A stretch of 64,000 nt of DNA from positions 3,401,001 to 3,465,000 of the forward strand of contig CP073344.1 in the NCBI GenBank assembly GCA_024397875.1, read 5' to 3'. The position numbers were made by a program, and so were the translations under genes. This document shows, one piece after another, positions 37,261 through 45,674 of this stretch. The number at the start of each line of letters is the position of its first letter. Within the stretch, counting starts at the first letter, position 1. The notes beneath the pieces were generated by a model, which did not search any database, was not told the origin of the DNA, and saw only the letters and a program-made list of their open reading frames with translations. Origin of the DNA: Amphritea atlantica. Lineage in GTDB: Bacteria; Pseudomonadota; Gammaproteobacteria; Pseudomonadales; Balneatricaceae.

Positions 37261-37282
37261 TTAATATCAACAATCATTAAAG

Positions 37283-37338
37283 TTGACTATATAATCATAT
37301 TTAACTATGATTTAAAAAAGTATGAATATATGGTCATA
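37283..37338 (+). promoter_or_regulatory. hipBA promoter with two inverted-repeat operators
   Basis: TTGACT (37283-37288) and TATGAT (37306-37311) are 17 bp apart. AATCATA / TATGATT (37293-37312) overlaps the -10. A second site, TATGA-N8-TCATA (37321-37338), ends two bases before the hipB ATG. This has the same geometry as the TATCC-N8-GGATA HipB operators of E. coli, so autorepression by HipB is likely. Confidence 0.8.
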
Positions 37339-37340
37339 AA

Positions 37341-37595
37341 ATGTCTGGCAGAAAAGTAATAGGGAAACAGCTTTCAAAGGCTCGAAAAGAGAAAGGATTC
37401 ACGCAATCACAAATATCAGAATCGTCCGGTTTGGATCAGGCCATCATCTCGAAGATAGAAAATGGCCGGTTTAATGGTTCATTGCGCATCTTTGAAGATT
37501 ATCTGGATGCGCTCGACTTTGAGCTGGATATCTCACCTAAAAAGCGCGTATTGCCACGTTTCGATGAGATAGAGGGGCTTTATGGAGAAGACTGA
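37341..37595 (+). CDS. hipB: HipB-type antitoxin (XRE)
   Basis: This 84-residue DNA-binding antitoxin has a single helix-turn-helix, KQLSKARKEKGFTQSQISES, SGLDQAIISKIENGRF, and a short C-terminal tail ending with a loop that could contact HipA. It overlaps hipA by 14 bases and follows the operators described at 37283-37338, the standard HipBA arrangement. Confidence 0.93.
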   Translation: MSGRKVIGKQLSKARKEKGFTQSQISESSGLDQAIISKIENGRFNGSLRIFEDYLDALDFELDISPKKRVLPRFDEIEGLYGED

Positions 37596-38832
37596 TTATT
37601 ACTTTCCTGAAAAAGTGAGCCGAATTGATGTACAGGTTGGCGACACCCATTCAGGTATTCTGAAAAAATCGGCCAGACACGAGTTTAATTATGATGATGT
37701 TGAGAGTCCGGCCATCTCTCTGACAATGGCACGCTCAGAAGATAAGATGGGCGTGATCACGTACGGTGCTCTACACCCTATCTTTCGCCAGAATCTGCCT
37801 GAGGGCTATGTGCGGCATTACATTCATGAAAAACTCTTTCGTTTAAATAGAAATATTAAAGTCGATGATATGTTTCTGTTGGCCCTACAGATGGATAACG
37901 GCATTGGCCAATTAAATTACCAATCAGAGATCCAACTACCTACCATTCAAGAAACGACTTTAAGCGAGATTCTAAAGTGGGATAGTCAGGAAGACCTCTT
38001 TCCTCAATTATTAGAAAAACATTACTTAAAAGGTATGCTTTCCGGTGTGCAGCCTAAAGTATTGATTAACTCAGAGAGGGCTTCCGTTCATCAAAAGGAC
38101 TTCATCGTTAAATCCTTTGATGAAGAATTGGATCTGCTGACCGTTAATGAGTTTGTTTGTATGTCAGCCGCCAAACATTGTGGCCTGAATCCTCCAAATT
38201 TCTATCTGTCTGAGAATTTAGAGAACTTCGTCATAGATCGCTTTGATTATGATGAAGCGGGGAAAAAGATTGGCTTTGAGGATTTCACCACCCTGCTTAA
38301 GAAAGGCGATTCATTTGATGCTAAGTACACAGGCTCCTATGAAAACCTACTTAAAGTCGTTGCAGGCATTACACACAGTAAAGAGCAGTTTGAGTTGGCG
38401 TATCGCTATATCGTCTTCAATTGCCTGATCGGTAATGGTGATGCTCACCTGAAGAACTTTGCCCTTCAATATAATGCCGATCTGAGCGATATCCGCTTAA
38501 CACCGCCTTACGATATTACCCATACGCAGATCTATCCTACGCTTGATAAAAAGTTGGCTTTAAAGCTGGATAACGATAAAGCGTTCCCTGATAAGAAAGC
38601 ACTCATTAAGCTTGCTTCTGCTGTTCCGGGTTATGAGATCTATCATCCAGAAGTGATCATTAATTTACTGGCTGATGGCATCATGGAAAGCATTGAGAAC
38701 TCTGCTGAGATTGATGCCTTTACTGGGTTAAAGAAATCCATTCAGACGAATGTAATGGCCGTTAAAGGCGTAGCTTACAATCCGAAAGGTTATCGGCATA
38801 AGAAGAAAAAGAAGTTTGATTTTGAACCTTAA
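37582..38832 (+). CDS. hipA: HipA-family toxin kinase
   Basis: HipA kinases phosphorylate a cytoplasmic target (glutamyl-tRNA synthetase in E. coli) and induce growth arrest. The 416-residue protein has the N-terminal HipA domain, SGVQPKVLI (154-162) in the phosphate loop region, the catalytic loop GNGDAHLKNF with D287, and the metal-binding D311 in PPYDIT. All key residues are present, so it appears active. The C-terminus is Lys-rich (HKKKKKFDF). With hipB it forms a cassette between inverted repeats on the island. Confidence 0.94.
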   Translation: MEKTDYYFPEKVSRIDVQVGDTHSGILKKSARHEFNYDDVESPAISLTMARSEDKMGVITYGALHPIFRQNLPEGYVRHYIHEKLFRLNRNIKVDDMFLLALQMDNGIGQLNYQSEIQLPTIQETTLSEILKWDSQEDLFPQLLEKHYLKGMLSGVQPKVLINSERASVHQKDFIVKSFDEELDLLTVNEFVCMSAAKHCGLNPPNFYLSENLENFVIDRFDYDEAGKKIGFEDFTTLLKKGDSFDAKYTGSYENLLKVVAGITHSKEQFELAYRYIVFNCLIGNGDAHLKNFALQYNADLSDIRLTPPYDITHTQIYPTLDKKLALKLDNDKAFPDKKALIKLASAVPGYEIYHPEVIINLLADGIMESIENSAEIDAFTGLKKSIQTNVMAVKGVAYNPKGYRHKKKKKFDFEP

Positions 38833-38925
38833 GCTTCCTACTTCAAATATTTGCGTAGCGATAAAAAAGCCTCGATCTTGCGTATACATACATAGATTAA
38901 GGCTTTCAGGATGTTAGGTAAAACC

Positions 38926-38970
38926 AATATGCACCCCAGATGCCATCTGGCTTGCTTCATCAGTGACCTT
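38926..38970. repeat. Right inverted repeat of the hipBA cassette
   Basis: AATATGCACCCCAGATGCCATCTGGCTTGCTTCATCAGTGACCTT is the inverted counterpart of 37218-37260 (written here in separated parts: AATATGCACCCCAGATGCC, then ATCTGGCTTGCTTCATC, then AGTGACCTT). It contains the perfect palindrome CCAGATGCCATCTGG. It lies 93 bp after the hipA stop. Confidence 0.78.
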
Positions 38971-39012
38971 TCATTTCACAACTTAAATAGCCGTGATCAC
39001 CAGCCTAATAAA

Positions 39013-39034
39013 AAACGGGCTAGAAGCCCCGTTT
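39013..39034. terminator. Hairpin downstream of the hipBA cassette
   Basis: AAACGGGC and GCCCCGTTT form a stem with one bulge. On the minus strand it is followed by a T-run, on the plus strand by TGCTTTATTTA. Probably a weak bidirectional terminator. Confidence 0.5.
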
Positions 39035-39047
39035 GCTTTATTTACTA

Positions 39048-39096
39048 GTCACAAACTAAATTACGGTCACAAACTTTATTCAGCTAGTCACAAACT
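39048..39096 (+). repeat. Three GTCACAAACT direct repeats
   Basis: GTCACAAACT occurs at 39048, 39066 and 39087, spaced 18 and 21 bp, all on the plus strand. A related TCACAAACT lies at 36942, on the far side of hipBA. Spacing of about two helical turns is iteron-like, but no replication gene is near. Confidence 0.7.
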
Positions 39097-39196
39097 ATAT
39101 TGTGAGCTGACAATGACCACAGAAGGCAGCAGCGTCATAGATATGACCAAGAGGATTTTTTTTGTTATGAATTATTGTTGATCGCAATTTGTGAAG

Positions 39197-39747
39197 TTAC
39201 AACAGCTAAGAGCTGACGAGTTGACCAATAAAAATTCTTAGTTAGAGTTGTAAAATATGCATTAAGTTATGGTTATGTTGTAAAAAACTAAAAACACAAC
39301 ACTCACAGTAACTTTCAAGCCATTGATTTATTGACACCTTTTTATTATATTGCAGAGTTTACGATGCTTCAAAATTTTACAACAATATATTATTGTTTTC
39401 ATATATTCCGATCTATTTTTACAACATTATAAAGAGAGACAACCTCGGTCTTACCAAATTAAAAATCTTCAATCCCTCTAAGATACCCGCCAATACTGAA
39501 CATAATATTAATGTTGTAATTTTTAATATTTAAAAATATAAATGCGTTGTAACATAATCAATCTTTTATATATTGTCTACTTTAGATATTGAAATAAACC
39601 CAGCATTCATGGGCGATAATAGCTTTACATCTCTTATTTTATAAGTAGTTCCAGGTATTTTTAGTTTTTATCTATAGAGATGTAGGATTAGGTATAACCA
39701 AATGATAAAATTAGAACTACAATAATAACAAACTTTGACAGTTGTAA
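39197..39747. repeat. Eight-copy GTTGTAA/TTACAAC array
   Basis: GTTGTAA is found on the plus strand at 39247, 39277, 39513, 39546 and 39741, and its complement TTACAAC at 39197, 39377 and 39419. The wider consensus is close to (A)TGTTGTAAaatt. The first two plus copies are exactly 30 bp apart. The region (39180-39765) is very AT-rich, holds no gene, and leads into the 733-residue recombinase-like gene, whose ATG is 19 bp after the last copy. Confidence 0.85.
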
Positions 39748-39765
39748 TTTTATGGGGTATTTACC

Positions 39766-41967
39766 ATGAGCATCGAGCTGCTTAAAGCCCGAATTGAAGA
39801 GGGTCTTCAGAGCAAAGAAAAAACTGAGCGCGGTCGATTTACACACCACCGCACCGCTCTTAACATCCTGCTTAAAAAGCAGATTGTGAGTGAAGCCGAT
39901 CTCACTCTGGCGCTGACTTCAGACCTGAACAATACCCTTTTCAACTTGCGAGCCAAGCTAGAAAGTGAAGGCAAGAGTGATACGCGCAGCCCTCTGACCC
40001 GTGTTCGCCGTTTAGCTGAATTTTACTCCGCTATAAGCAACATCAATGTGGATGCACTGTCGTTCACGGAGACCCTCCAAGCAGCAGCAAAAAGAAAGTA
40101 TGGCGATCGCCTGTGGACTGGGCCAATCACCCCTGAAACCCAGAAAAAGATCAAAACGGCTTACATCACTTATCGTGAAGTCGCTAGGGAAATTATCAGC
40201 GCAGCTATTGCTTCATGCCCCGAAGCCTGGGTAAATGTTAAATCTACAACCAATCCGCCCGGCCCGTTCGGAAGCGCATCTAAAGTGCTGCGAGACTATC
40301 TCACAGGCGAATCGATCCCTGCGGAGAGGGTTCCTGACATCCGGATCCACTTTATAGAGGGTTTCTTTCACCTCCCTCATAACACCCTATTAAACAAGAT
40401 CTTACGGAAGGTAGACCACAATAATCGCGGACTGAGCAAGTCAGAAAAAGATCTTTCGGCAGTCAATCGCAAGAAATATAAATACACTAAGCTGAGTGCA
40501 GATCTTCATAAAGTCTTTGATGAATACTGCGCCTATAAGATCCATGGGGCACAACCAGTGCTTGCTAACATCCCAGACTCCTTGCGCAAAAGCGAGTTCT
40601 TTGAGCAGAGAGCCAAGGTGCGTGAAAACAATAAGCGCAGCGAGGTTTGGACGAAAAACTCAAAAGAGCTATCTGGCTCTGCAAGAGCATTTCATACTGA
40701 GCTGCTTGGCTTCCAGGATTATTGCATTCACAACGAGAATACTCCGTTTGAGGCGGTCGGCAGCAAACACCTCACCGACCCTCATCTTTTGTCGAGAATG
40801 TCTGAATATGCATCTACATTGGAAACCGGTGGCAGCAAATACGGCAGAATCCTGAATTTTATTAAGCGCGGCTGCGAAAAACAGGGATATCTGAGATTTT
40901 GCGCCGATCGAGGTGAGCGCTCCATGGATCAGTTTGCTGATTGCCTTGATTACATTCTGGAGGAGTACCCAGCATGGCTAGATTCCACCAAAAAATCGGT
41001 CGGTCAACGCGGTAAAGCAGGCATGAAAGGTAAAAAGAACGTTCAGTTCTTGCTTAAAATGCCTTTCATGGATCGCAGAAAAGCTATGTACGATGCCAGC
41101 TGCTGGTTAATGCAAAGGGCTGAGTCATTTGCATTGGAAGCAAAGCATAAAGCCGAACTGACAAAGGATGCCAAAGGCTCTGTTCATGCAGAAAAGCTGA
41201 AAAAAAGCGCAGCAGCCAAGATCCGGAAGGCTCTAACATACTCCCGTGCAGCCTTGATCCAAGAGATGGCGTTTTGCAATATCCCTCGTGAGGGGAATCT
41301 CACCGAGCTTAAGTACTACCCTTATGCTCGTTCGCAAAACGAGCGATTTTCAAGCCTCACCTGGCTGCGACAGCGCAACCGTTTCCGGCTTTACATTCCC
41401 TGCCATGGTGCATCGATTATCAATCCCGATAACGGCAAGACGTATCGTGTCCTAAAAAATGCTGAAGCAAAAAATGCAGTGGACATTGATATTGAGCTGC
41501 CAGAAAACCTAACTCCCCTGATAAAAAAATATTTAAAAATCCGGGAACAGTACATCACCCTGGATCTGATTCCATTCGGCGGATTGAGTAACCCCGTGGA
41601 TATGGAATTTTTCTTCCCATGGCGCAGTATCCGTGATGAGTCGATCAACAACCCAGAAATCGCTTCACTGAGACGGTTGTTTATCGAGGTACCAGCCAAA
41701 CTCGGTGACTCTTTTAGAAGTATCACATACCAAGCCTACGTTCATACAGCCCCTGAAGAGAAGCAGCAGGGTATCAACATTCACGGACTGCGACACCTCG
41801 TTGCTGAAACTCATCTCGATGAATTTCCGGGGGATTTTGTTGGTGCGGCGGCTAAATTGAACGATGACCCCGAACAAATAATAAAAACCTACGGGGATCG
41901 TAATCGATCTAAAGCAATGCGTAGAGTTGCGGAATCCGAGCAGGTTGGATCAGACTTTACCTACTGA
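39766..41967 (+). CDS. Large tyrosine-recombinase-like protein
   Basis: This 733-residue protein has a C-terminal third consistent with a tyrosine recombinase: a box I-like IPREGNLTELKY (R508), box II HGLRHLVAETHLDEF (H673, R676, H677) and a possible nucleophile Y709 in IIKTYGDRNRSK. The N-terminal 400 residues are unfamiliar. It is far larger than the island integrase at 15472. Chromosome and phage integrases of this size are uncommon. It has 500 bp of repeat-rich DNA upstream, perhaps its own binding sites. It could be a second integrase, an excision or regulatory recombinase, or a degenerate DNA-binding relative. Confidence 0.68.
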   Translation: MSIELLKARIEEGLQSKEKTERGRFTHHRTALNILLKKQIVSEADLTLALTSDLNNTLFNLRAKLESEGKSDTRSPLTRVRRLAEFYSAISNINVDALSFTETLQAAAKRKYGDRLWTGPITPETQKKIKTAYITYREVAREIISAAIASCPEAWVNVKSTTNPPGPFGSASKVLRDYLTGESIPAERVPDIRIHFIEGFFHLPHNTLLNKILRKVDHNNRGLSKSEKDLSAVNRKKYKYTKLSADLHKVFDEYCAYKIHGAQPVLANIPDSLRKSEFFEQRAKVRENNKRSEVWTKNSKELSGSARAFHTELLGFQDYCIHNENTPFEAVGSKHLTDPHLLSRMSEYASTLETGGSKYGRILNFIKRGCEKQGYLRFCADRGERSMDQFADCLDYILEEYPAWLDSTKKSVGQRGKAGMKGKKNVQFLLKMPFMDRRKAMYDASCWLMQRAESFALEAKHKAELTKDAKGSVHAEKLKKSAAAKIRKALTYSRAALIQEMAFCNIPREGNLTELKYYPYARSQNERFSSLTWLRQRNRFRLYIPCHGASIINPDNGKTYRVLKNAEAKNAVDIDIELPENLTPLIKKYLKIREQYITLDLIPFGGLSNPVDMEFFFPWRSIRDESINNPEIASLRRLFIEVPAKLGDSFRSITYQAYVHTAPEEKQQGINIHGLRHLVAETHLDEFPGDFVGAAAKLNDDPEQIIKTYGDRNRSKAMRRVAESEQVGSDFTY

Positions 41968-42062
41968 TTTTGAACGACCGTCCGGCGCTGCCGGGCAAAA
42001 CTTACCAAGTGTTCTTCCGTCCATTCGTATGTATAAGTGTCTATCACATTAAGCTTGATTTA

Positions 42063-42146
42063 CTAATTTTCACTTCGAGCACGAATTCCCTTAGCCAAGA
42101 TTCCTGCCAGCACCGCTGGTATCACTAGGAGCGGCGAAATCATCAT
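42063..42146 (-). CDS. Possible 27-residue hydrophobic peptide
   Basis: The frame MMISPLLVIPAVLAGILAKG plus a basic tail (IRARSEN) looks like a single membrane helix of the kind found in small toxins and phage peptides. GAAGGA precedes the two ATG codons. Very short, so chance occurrence is possible. The next frame upstream ends 7 bp before it. Confidence 0.3.
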   Translation of the reverse strand: MMISPLLVIPAVLAGILAKGIRARSEN

Positions 42147-42152
42147 TCCTTC

Positions 42153-42278
42153 TTAGAACATGTCATCGGATCTTATGTGTTTTCCAATCATCGAGAACAC
42201 ACCAAAAAACAATAATGGCCCCAAAGGCCTCTTGTAAGTCGCAGCCTCAGTTTGAGTAATATTGATCTCAGGTATCAT
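42153..42278 (-). CDS. Possible 41-residue small protein
   Basis: MIPEINITQTEAATYKRPLG followed by PLLFFGVFSMIGKHIRSDDM, with one hydrophobic segment. AGGGGATTT is a good ribosome site. It is directly upstream of the 27-residue frame, which suggests a tiny two-gene operon. Unsupported by any recognised family. Confidence 0.3.
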   Translation of the reverse strand: MIPEINITQTEAATYKRPLGPLLFFGVFSMIGKHIRSDDMF

Positions 42279-42578
42279 AAATCCCCTACTCCCCTTGGCC
42301 GAGTAATCCATCCATCGATACTGCACAAGCTGTAACAGTCATAATACTTAATATCAAAAGCCAACTAAGTCATTGAAATAAAATAACTTTACAGACTTAA
42401 ATCTTAATCTACACTAGTAACAACTTGGAGTTAGTTTCTTTGCCATGAAGAGGCAATGGGGGAGTTGAAAAGTGAATACCGATCACATAGAGAGAGAGAA
42501 AAGGGGATGGAAAACCATCTCATTGATTCTGTTTACCCTCGGTCTACAGTCTAACTTTCATAAAAGAAGGCTCAGAAT

Positions 42579-42809
42579 ATGCTTCAGCCCCGATGTCCGA
42601 CCTGCGGTAATTCTCTGGAACGCACCACCCTTAGTGATGAACACGAAGATGAGCACTATTCGGATACGGTTGGAGAAAGTCTATTTGAAAACCCTAAGCA
42701 CATATCCGCCCAGGCCCCTAAAACTGGCCTGCTCGTGTTGGTCAAGGGAACAAGACGCAATGCTTATGTGCAAAGAACACAGCATGGAGTTCCAACAATG
42801 GATAATTAG
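42579..42809 (+). CDS. Small CxxC protein of unknown function
   Basis: This 76-residue protein begins MLQPRCPTCGNSLERT, with a single CPTC knuckle that could bind metal or a thiol. The remainder is acidic then basic (DEHEDEHYSD, KGTRRNAYVQRT). Ribosome site AAGG, 8 bases before ATG. Not recognised. Its stop is close to the next small gene. Confidence 0.45.
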   Translation: MLQPRCPTCGNSLERTTLSDEHEDEHYSDTVGESLFENPKHISAQAPKTGLLVLVKGTRRNAYVQRTQHGVPTMDN

Positions 42810-42883
42810 TGGAAATCTATTCACCTCAACTGAGCATTACATGTCCACACTACAAAATCTGCTTACACTGTATAGGAATCCCA

Positions 42884-43222
42884 ATGAGCATGAATGAAAC
42901 TACCCTGCGAGGGTGGTACCTTATTTCTTTTACCGATGCGCCGCCTCCCAAAAACCGGGTACTCTGGGGTATTATCGAAACTGATTCACGAGGACTTAAG
43001 CCGGGGTCCTGGGTGTGCAGCTCGTTAGTAATAGACCAGACCGACGATAAGATATTCATTACGAAAAACACCTGCTATACCACCCAAGGCTTGGGCGATG
43101 AAATAAGTCTACCAGTCAAAGCCCTGATTGAGCTAAGGCAGGGTGTCAGCCCGGAGGAGTGGCAGGTTTATGAGGACTTTAGACGCCAAGGCTACAAGAT
43201 CGAAATCGAATCAGGGCAGTAA
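42884..43222 (+). CDS. Hypothetical protein, DUF6957-like
   Basis: I start at MSMNETTLRGWYLISFTDAP after AGGAAT rather than at the ATG at 42809, giving 112 residues. The segment RGLKPGSWVCSSLVIDQ is reminiscent of the small DUF6957 group (a guess from memory). The C-terminal half is a mixed alpha/beta region ending FRRQGYKIEIESGQ. Convergent with the JAB gene, with a hairpin between at 43266-43283. Function unknown. Confidence 0.5.
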   Translation: MSMNETTLRGWYLISFTDAPPPKNRVLWGIIETDSRGLKPGSWVCSSLVIDQTDDKIFITKNTCYTTQGLGDEISLPVKALIELRQGVSPEEWQVYEDFRRQGYKIEIESGQ

Positions 43223-43265
43223 TAGTAGATTCAGATAAACTGAGTAGAAAGTGCCAATTGGATTT

Positions 43266-43283
43266 GGGAAGCTTTCTGCTTCC
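43266..43283. terminator. Hairpin between convergent genes
   Basis: GGAAGC and GCTTCC form a stem around TTTCT, flanked by TTG and CAA that extend pairing with one bulge. It lies 55 bp from the JAB stop. No strong T-run. Confidence 0.45.
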
Positions 43284-43337
43284 AAGCTCCGCCAAACCTT
43301 CAGGTCATATCATTGACTGTTAATCGGGCATAAATAT

Positions 43338-43835
43338 TCAATCGATGACACAGTCAATTTTTTCATAATTACAATATGAGAAAGGCCAAATTGAACGTCG
43401 ACCTTTTACAAACCTAACTACATTGACCGTCCATCTTGATGGTATTTCAGCAAATATCATCATAACAGGATAAGGGCATTTTGATGCTTTAGTTAGAGCT
43501 ACTTTCGTTAAGGTTCGTTTGTCAGCAGAGCTTAGTTCGGATGTTGACTTTGGATGTGAATGCCAATCACCAAGATATGTGATGTTACCAGATGATTCTG
43601 TATAAATTTTTGATATTTTTTGTAATTGAAACTCTTGATCCGGCTCAAAACTCATTCTTTTGTGAACTGAATTTTCTCCACAAGGTATAAGGTAGGTAAC
43701 AACAACATCACCATTAGATCCAGTATATCCCATAAGAACACCGCCTGTTTCATAAGGATGCCAGTGTTCAATTTCACTTATAATTTCGTCATGGAGTTCT
43801 TTAGGTAGCCACAACTTATTCGGGGAATATTCCAT
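43338..43835 (-). CDS. JAB/MPN (JAMM) metallopeptidase of a ubiquitin-like operon
   Basis: This 165-residue protein carries the complete JAMM zinc motif: E29 in ETGGVLMGY, then H92 and H94 in GDWHSHP, S102 and D105 (HxH-x7-S-x2-D). Such enzymes cleave isopeptide or C-terminal peptide bonds of ubiquitin-like modifiers. In CBASS type II the counterpart is Cap3, and in Bil systems BilD. The ATG lies 3 bp after the stop of the E2-E1 gene, so the two are surely co-translated. It could process the Gly-terminated peptide, remove it from targets, or both. Confidence 0.92.
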   Translation of the reverse strand: MEYSPNKLWLPKELHDEIISEIEHWHPYETGGVLMGYTGSNGDVVVTYLIPCGENSVHKRMSFEPDQEFQLQKISKIYTESSGNITYLGDWHSHPKSTSELSSADKRTLTKVALTKASKCPYPVMMIFAEIPSRWTVNVVRFVKGRRSIWPFSYCNYEKIDCVID

Positions 43836-43838
43836 TAT

Positions 43839-45530
43839 TTAAATGTTGTATGTTATCCAATTTGGCGCTAAAGGAAGATTTGTCTTCTCGTCCCAAAGAT
43901 TAAGAACTGCAACATCCCATTCGAACTCTGGATAAGCATTCGACTCATCAGCTAAGAGCATAGATATGCAAACTCTAGATGCCATCAACGAAATATTATC
44001 TAAATCAAACCCTGTACCTGTAAAGGTAGGGCTGAAGCACCCCTTAGGTTGTACTTCGGCATTCTTTTCTCCAGGGGGCGATTTTATTTCATTAGCATGT
44101 ATTTTATACGAAAACTTTTTCCAAACGTCTCGTTTATTTTCTGAAGACTGTTTTCCCACAATGCCACCCCAGGCTCCATCAGTCGCTGTTGCCCACATAT
44201 ATGACTTATTTAGTCTTGCACATACTTCTGACAAATAAAGGCTGACATTTGTTTCTGCCGCGCAATCGACCACAATATCAGCATCCTTTATCATATCTAC
44301 TAAGAAGTCATGACTATCAATTTTTTCATGCTCTGATGTATTAACGTAGGGTGTGACGCCAATTTTCATATTTACCGGATGACATTCGACATAAGGAAAA
44401 GCTCTAAATATCAATTTCCTTATTGCTTCCGCTTTGTGGAAACCAATAAATTCGAATGCTGGCACCCATCTTGATAAATTACCAGCTTGTAGTATGTCGC
44501 AATCTATGACTGTCAGCTTCTTTATTCCGGCTCTAGCCAGTTGAAGTGCGACTTGAGACCCGATCGCTCCAACACCAATTAGTAAAACTGATTTGCCATC
44601 AATCCCATTAAGTCTTGGCACACGAGAGTTAAGGTTGTTTTTCGTGTAAAAGTCAGCACGTACCAAACTAGTCAATAACTCATATTTTTTCTTGGTTTTT
44701 TTGATTCTTCTTCTGACAATGAATGCCCAGTTTGTTTCTACTTTATCGCGAGAAGTTTCTTCCGGAAAAGCAAGAGCAATGATGTCAACGCCATGGCTGC
44801 CATAATTCGGTGTTTTCAGTGCTGGAAGCTTACTGACTGCAAATTCTAATAATTCATCTGCTGTTGCAACACTTGGTGTTTTTTCAAGATTCAGCCATCG
44901 GATACTCAACTTTTTGGGGAAAAATTTCTCTATTGAATGACCTGATTGAGCTTCGTTTGCTTTTTTAGGTGATTTGTCTAATGACAATAACCCTCTAATT
45001 GCTGGAATGGTTTGACTGGGCTTAATGCTTTGATTTACTCCTAAAGTGGCTAATCCTGAGATTTCATCGCAAGGTAATTCAACATCCTCTACAAATATCA
45101 CAGAATTTGGTTCATATATCATTTGCCCACTAATCTGATAGCCCTCGTCTATTTCTTCATCAGACATCGTTGTGGGATTATTGTGTATTTCAAGAATCTT
45201 GGGGATTTGTTGAGCGATAGTAGTTGCTAGTTTATCTGATGGGTGCCATTTAGACTGTTCATCAGCAAAGAGGCATAATCCTTTATCAACAGGATGCAAA
45301 TGCCTACCTGGAGGAAAATTCTCACAAGAGACTTTTACTGAGAAATACGGGTAGTTAGGTGGATACTCGCATCTTAAATTAAGTACCTCACCTTCAGCCA
45401 CGTACTTCACCAGTATAATCAGCCGTCCTTGGCTTTTCATAGGTTCATCAATTTCGTAGTCAAAAGCATGTTGATTAAGCGATTCAATCTCATCTTCAAA
45501 TACAGAAGGGTTATCGATGTACCAAGTCAT
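43839..45530 (-). CDS. E2-E1 fusion: ubiquitin-like conjugating and activating enzyme
   Basis: 563 residues. The N-terminal 120 residues read as an E2/UBC-like domain: YPPNYPYFSVKV, then HLHPVDKGLCLFADE with putative catalytic C86, and a Trp-Pro motif (KWHP). After a linker (about 120-300) follows a ThiF/E1 adenylation domain with LIGVGAIGSQ (318-327), VIDCDILQAGNLSRW (Asp/Arg ATP site), VVDCAAETNVS, and PKGCFSPTFTG with C498, the likely E1 catalytic Cys. The same order is seen in Cap2 of CBASS type II, but no CD-NTase is near. ATG lies 3 bp after the small peptide gene, whose end contains its ribosome site (AGGA). Confidence 0.9.
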   Translation of the reverse strand: MTWYIDNPSVFEDEIESLNQHAFDYEIDEPMKSQGRLIILVKYVAEGEVLNLRCEYPPNYPYFSVKVSCENFPPGRHLHPVDKGLCLFADEQSKWHPSDKLATTIAQQIPKILEIHNNPTTMSDEEIDEGYQISGQMIYEPNSVIFVEDVELPCDEISGLATLGVNQSIKPSQTIPAIRGLLSLDKSPKKANEAQSGHSIEKFFPKKLSIRWLNLEKTPSVATADELLEFAVSKLPALKTPNYGSHGVDIIALAFPEETSRDKVETNWAFIVRRRIKKTKKKYELLTSLVRADFYTKNNLNSRVPRLNGIDGKSVLLIGVGAIGSQVALQLARAGIKKLTVIDCDILQAGNLSRWVPAFEFIGFHKAEAIRKLIFRAFPYVECHPVNMKIGVTPYVNTSEHEKIDSHDFLVDMIKDADIVVDCAAETNVSLYLSEVCARLNKSYMWATATDGAWGGIVGKQSSENKRDVWKKFSYKIHANEIKSPPGEKNAEVQPKGCFSPTFTGTGFDLDNISLMASRVCISMLLADESNAYPEFEWDVAVLNLWDEKTNLPLAPNWITYNI

Positions 45531-45533
45531 TTT

Positions 45534-45674
45534 CTATCCTACTGGCCGCTGAGGTGGCTGAGGTGGGACGTCAGGTCGGCCATGTCCATGGCCATGACCT
45601 GGATTTTCAGGCTTCCCATGCCCTTGGCCTGGATTGTCAGGCTTACCCTGACCGCTATGGTTATTACCGCTCAT
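45534..45674 (-). CDS. 46-residue His/Gly/Pro-rich peptide ending in Gly
   Basis: The frame could start at 45716, but ATG 45674 has AAGGA six to seven bases upstream and removes an unrelated hydrophobic start, giving MSGNNHSGQGKPDNPG, QGHGKPENPGHGHGHG, RPDVPPQPPQRPVG. It is a low-complexity, probably disordered peptide with a repeated KP(D/E)NPG(Q/H)GHG unit and a C-terminal Gly. Conjugated modifiers must end in Gly, and the gene is directly coupled to an E2-E1 gene, so it is a candidate modifier or leader. No beta-grasp fold can be accommodated in 46 residues of this composition. Alternatives are a metal-binding accessory or a truncated modifier gene. Confidence 0.68.
   Translation of the reverse strand: MSGNNHSGQGKPDNPGQGHGKPENPGHGHGHGRPDVPPQPPQRPVG

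Larger units (their letters stand above)
41968..42578. other. Gap with only tiny candidate ORFs
   Basis: About 610 bp after the recombinase-like gene. Apart from two very small minus-strand frames (42063-42146 and 42153-42278) I see no supported gene. A GTG-started frame at 42472-42897 overlaps the better candidates that follow and is judged a shadow. Confidence 0.4.

Noticed and set aside
42472..42897. 141-residue GTG-started frame
   Set aside because: It overlaps two better-supported small genes, lacks a ribosome site and has shadow-like composition.
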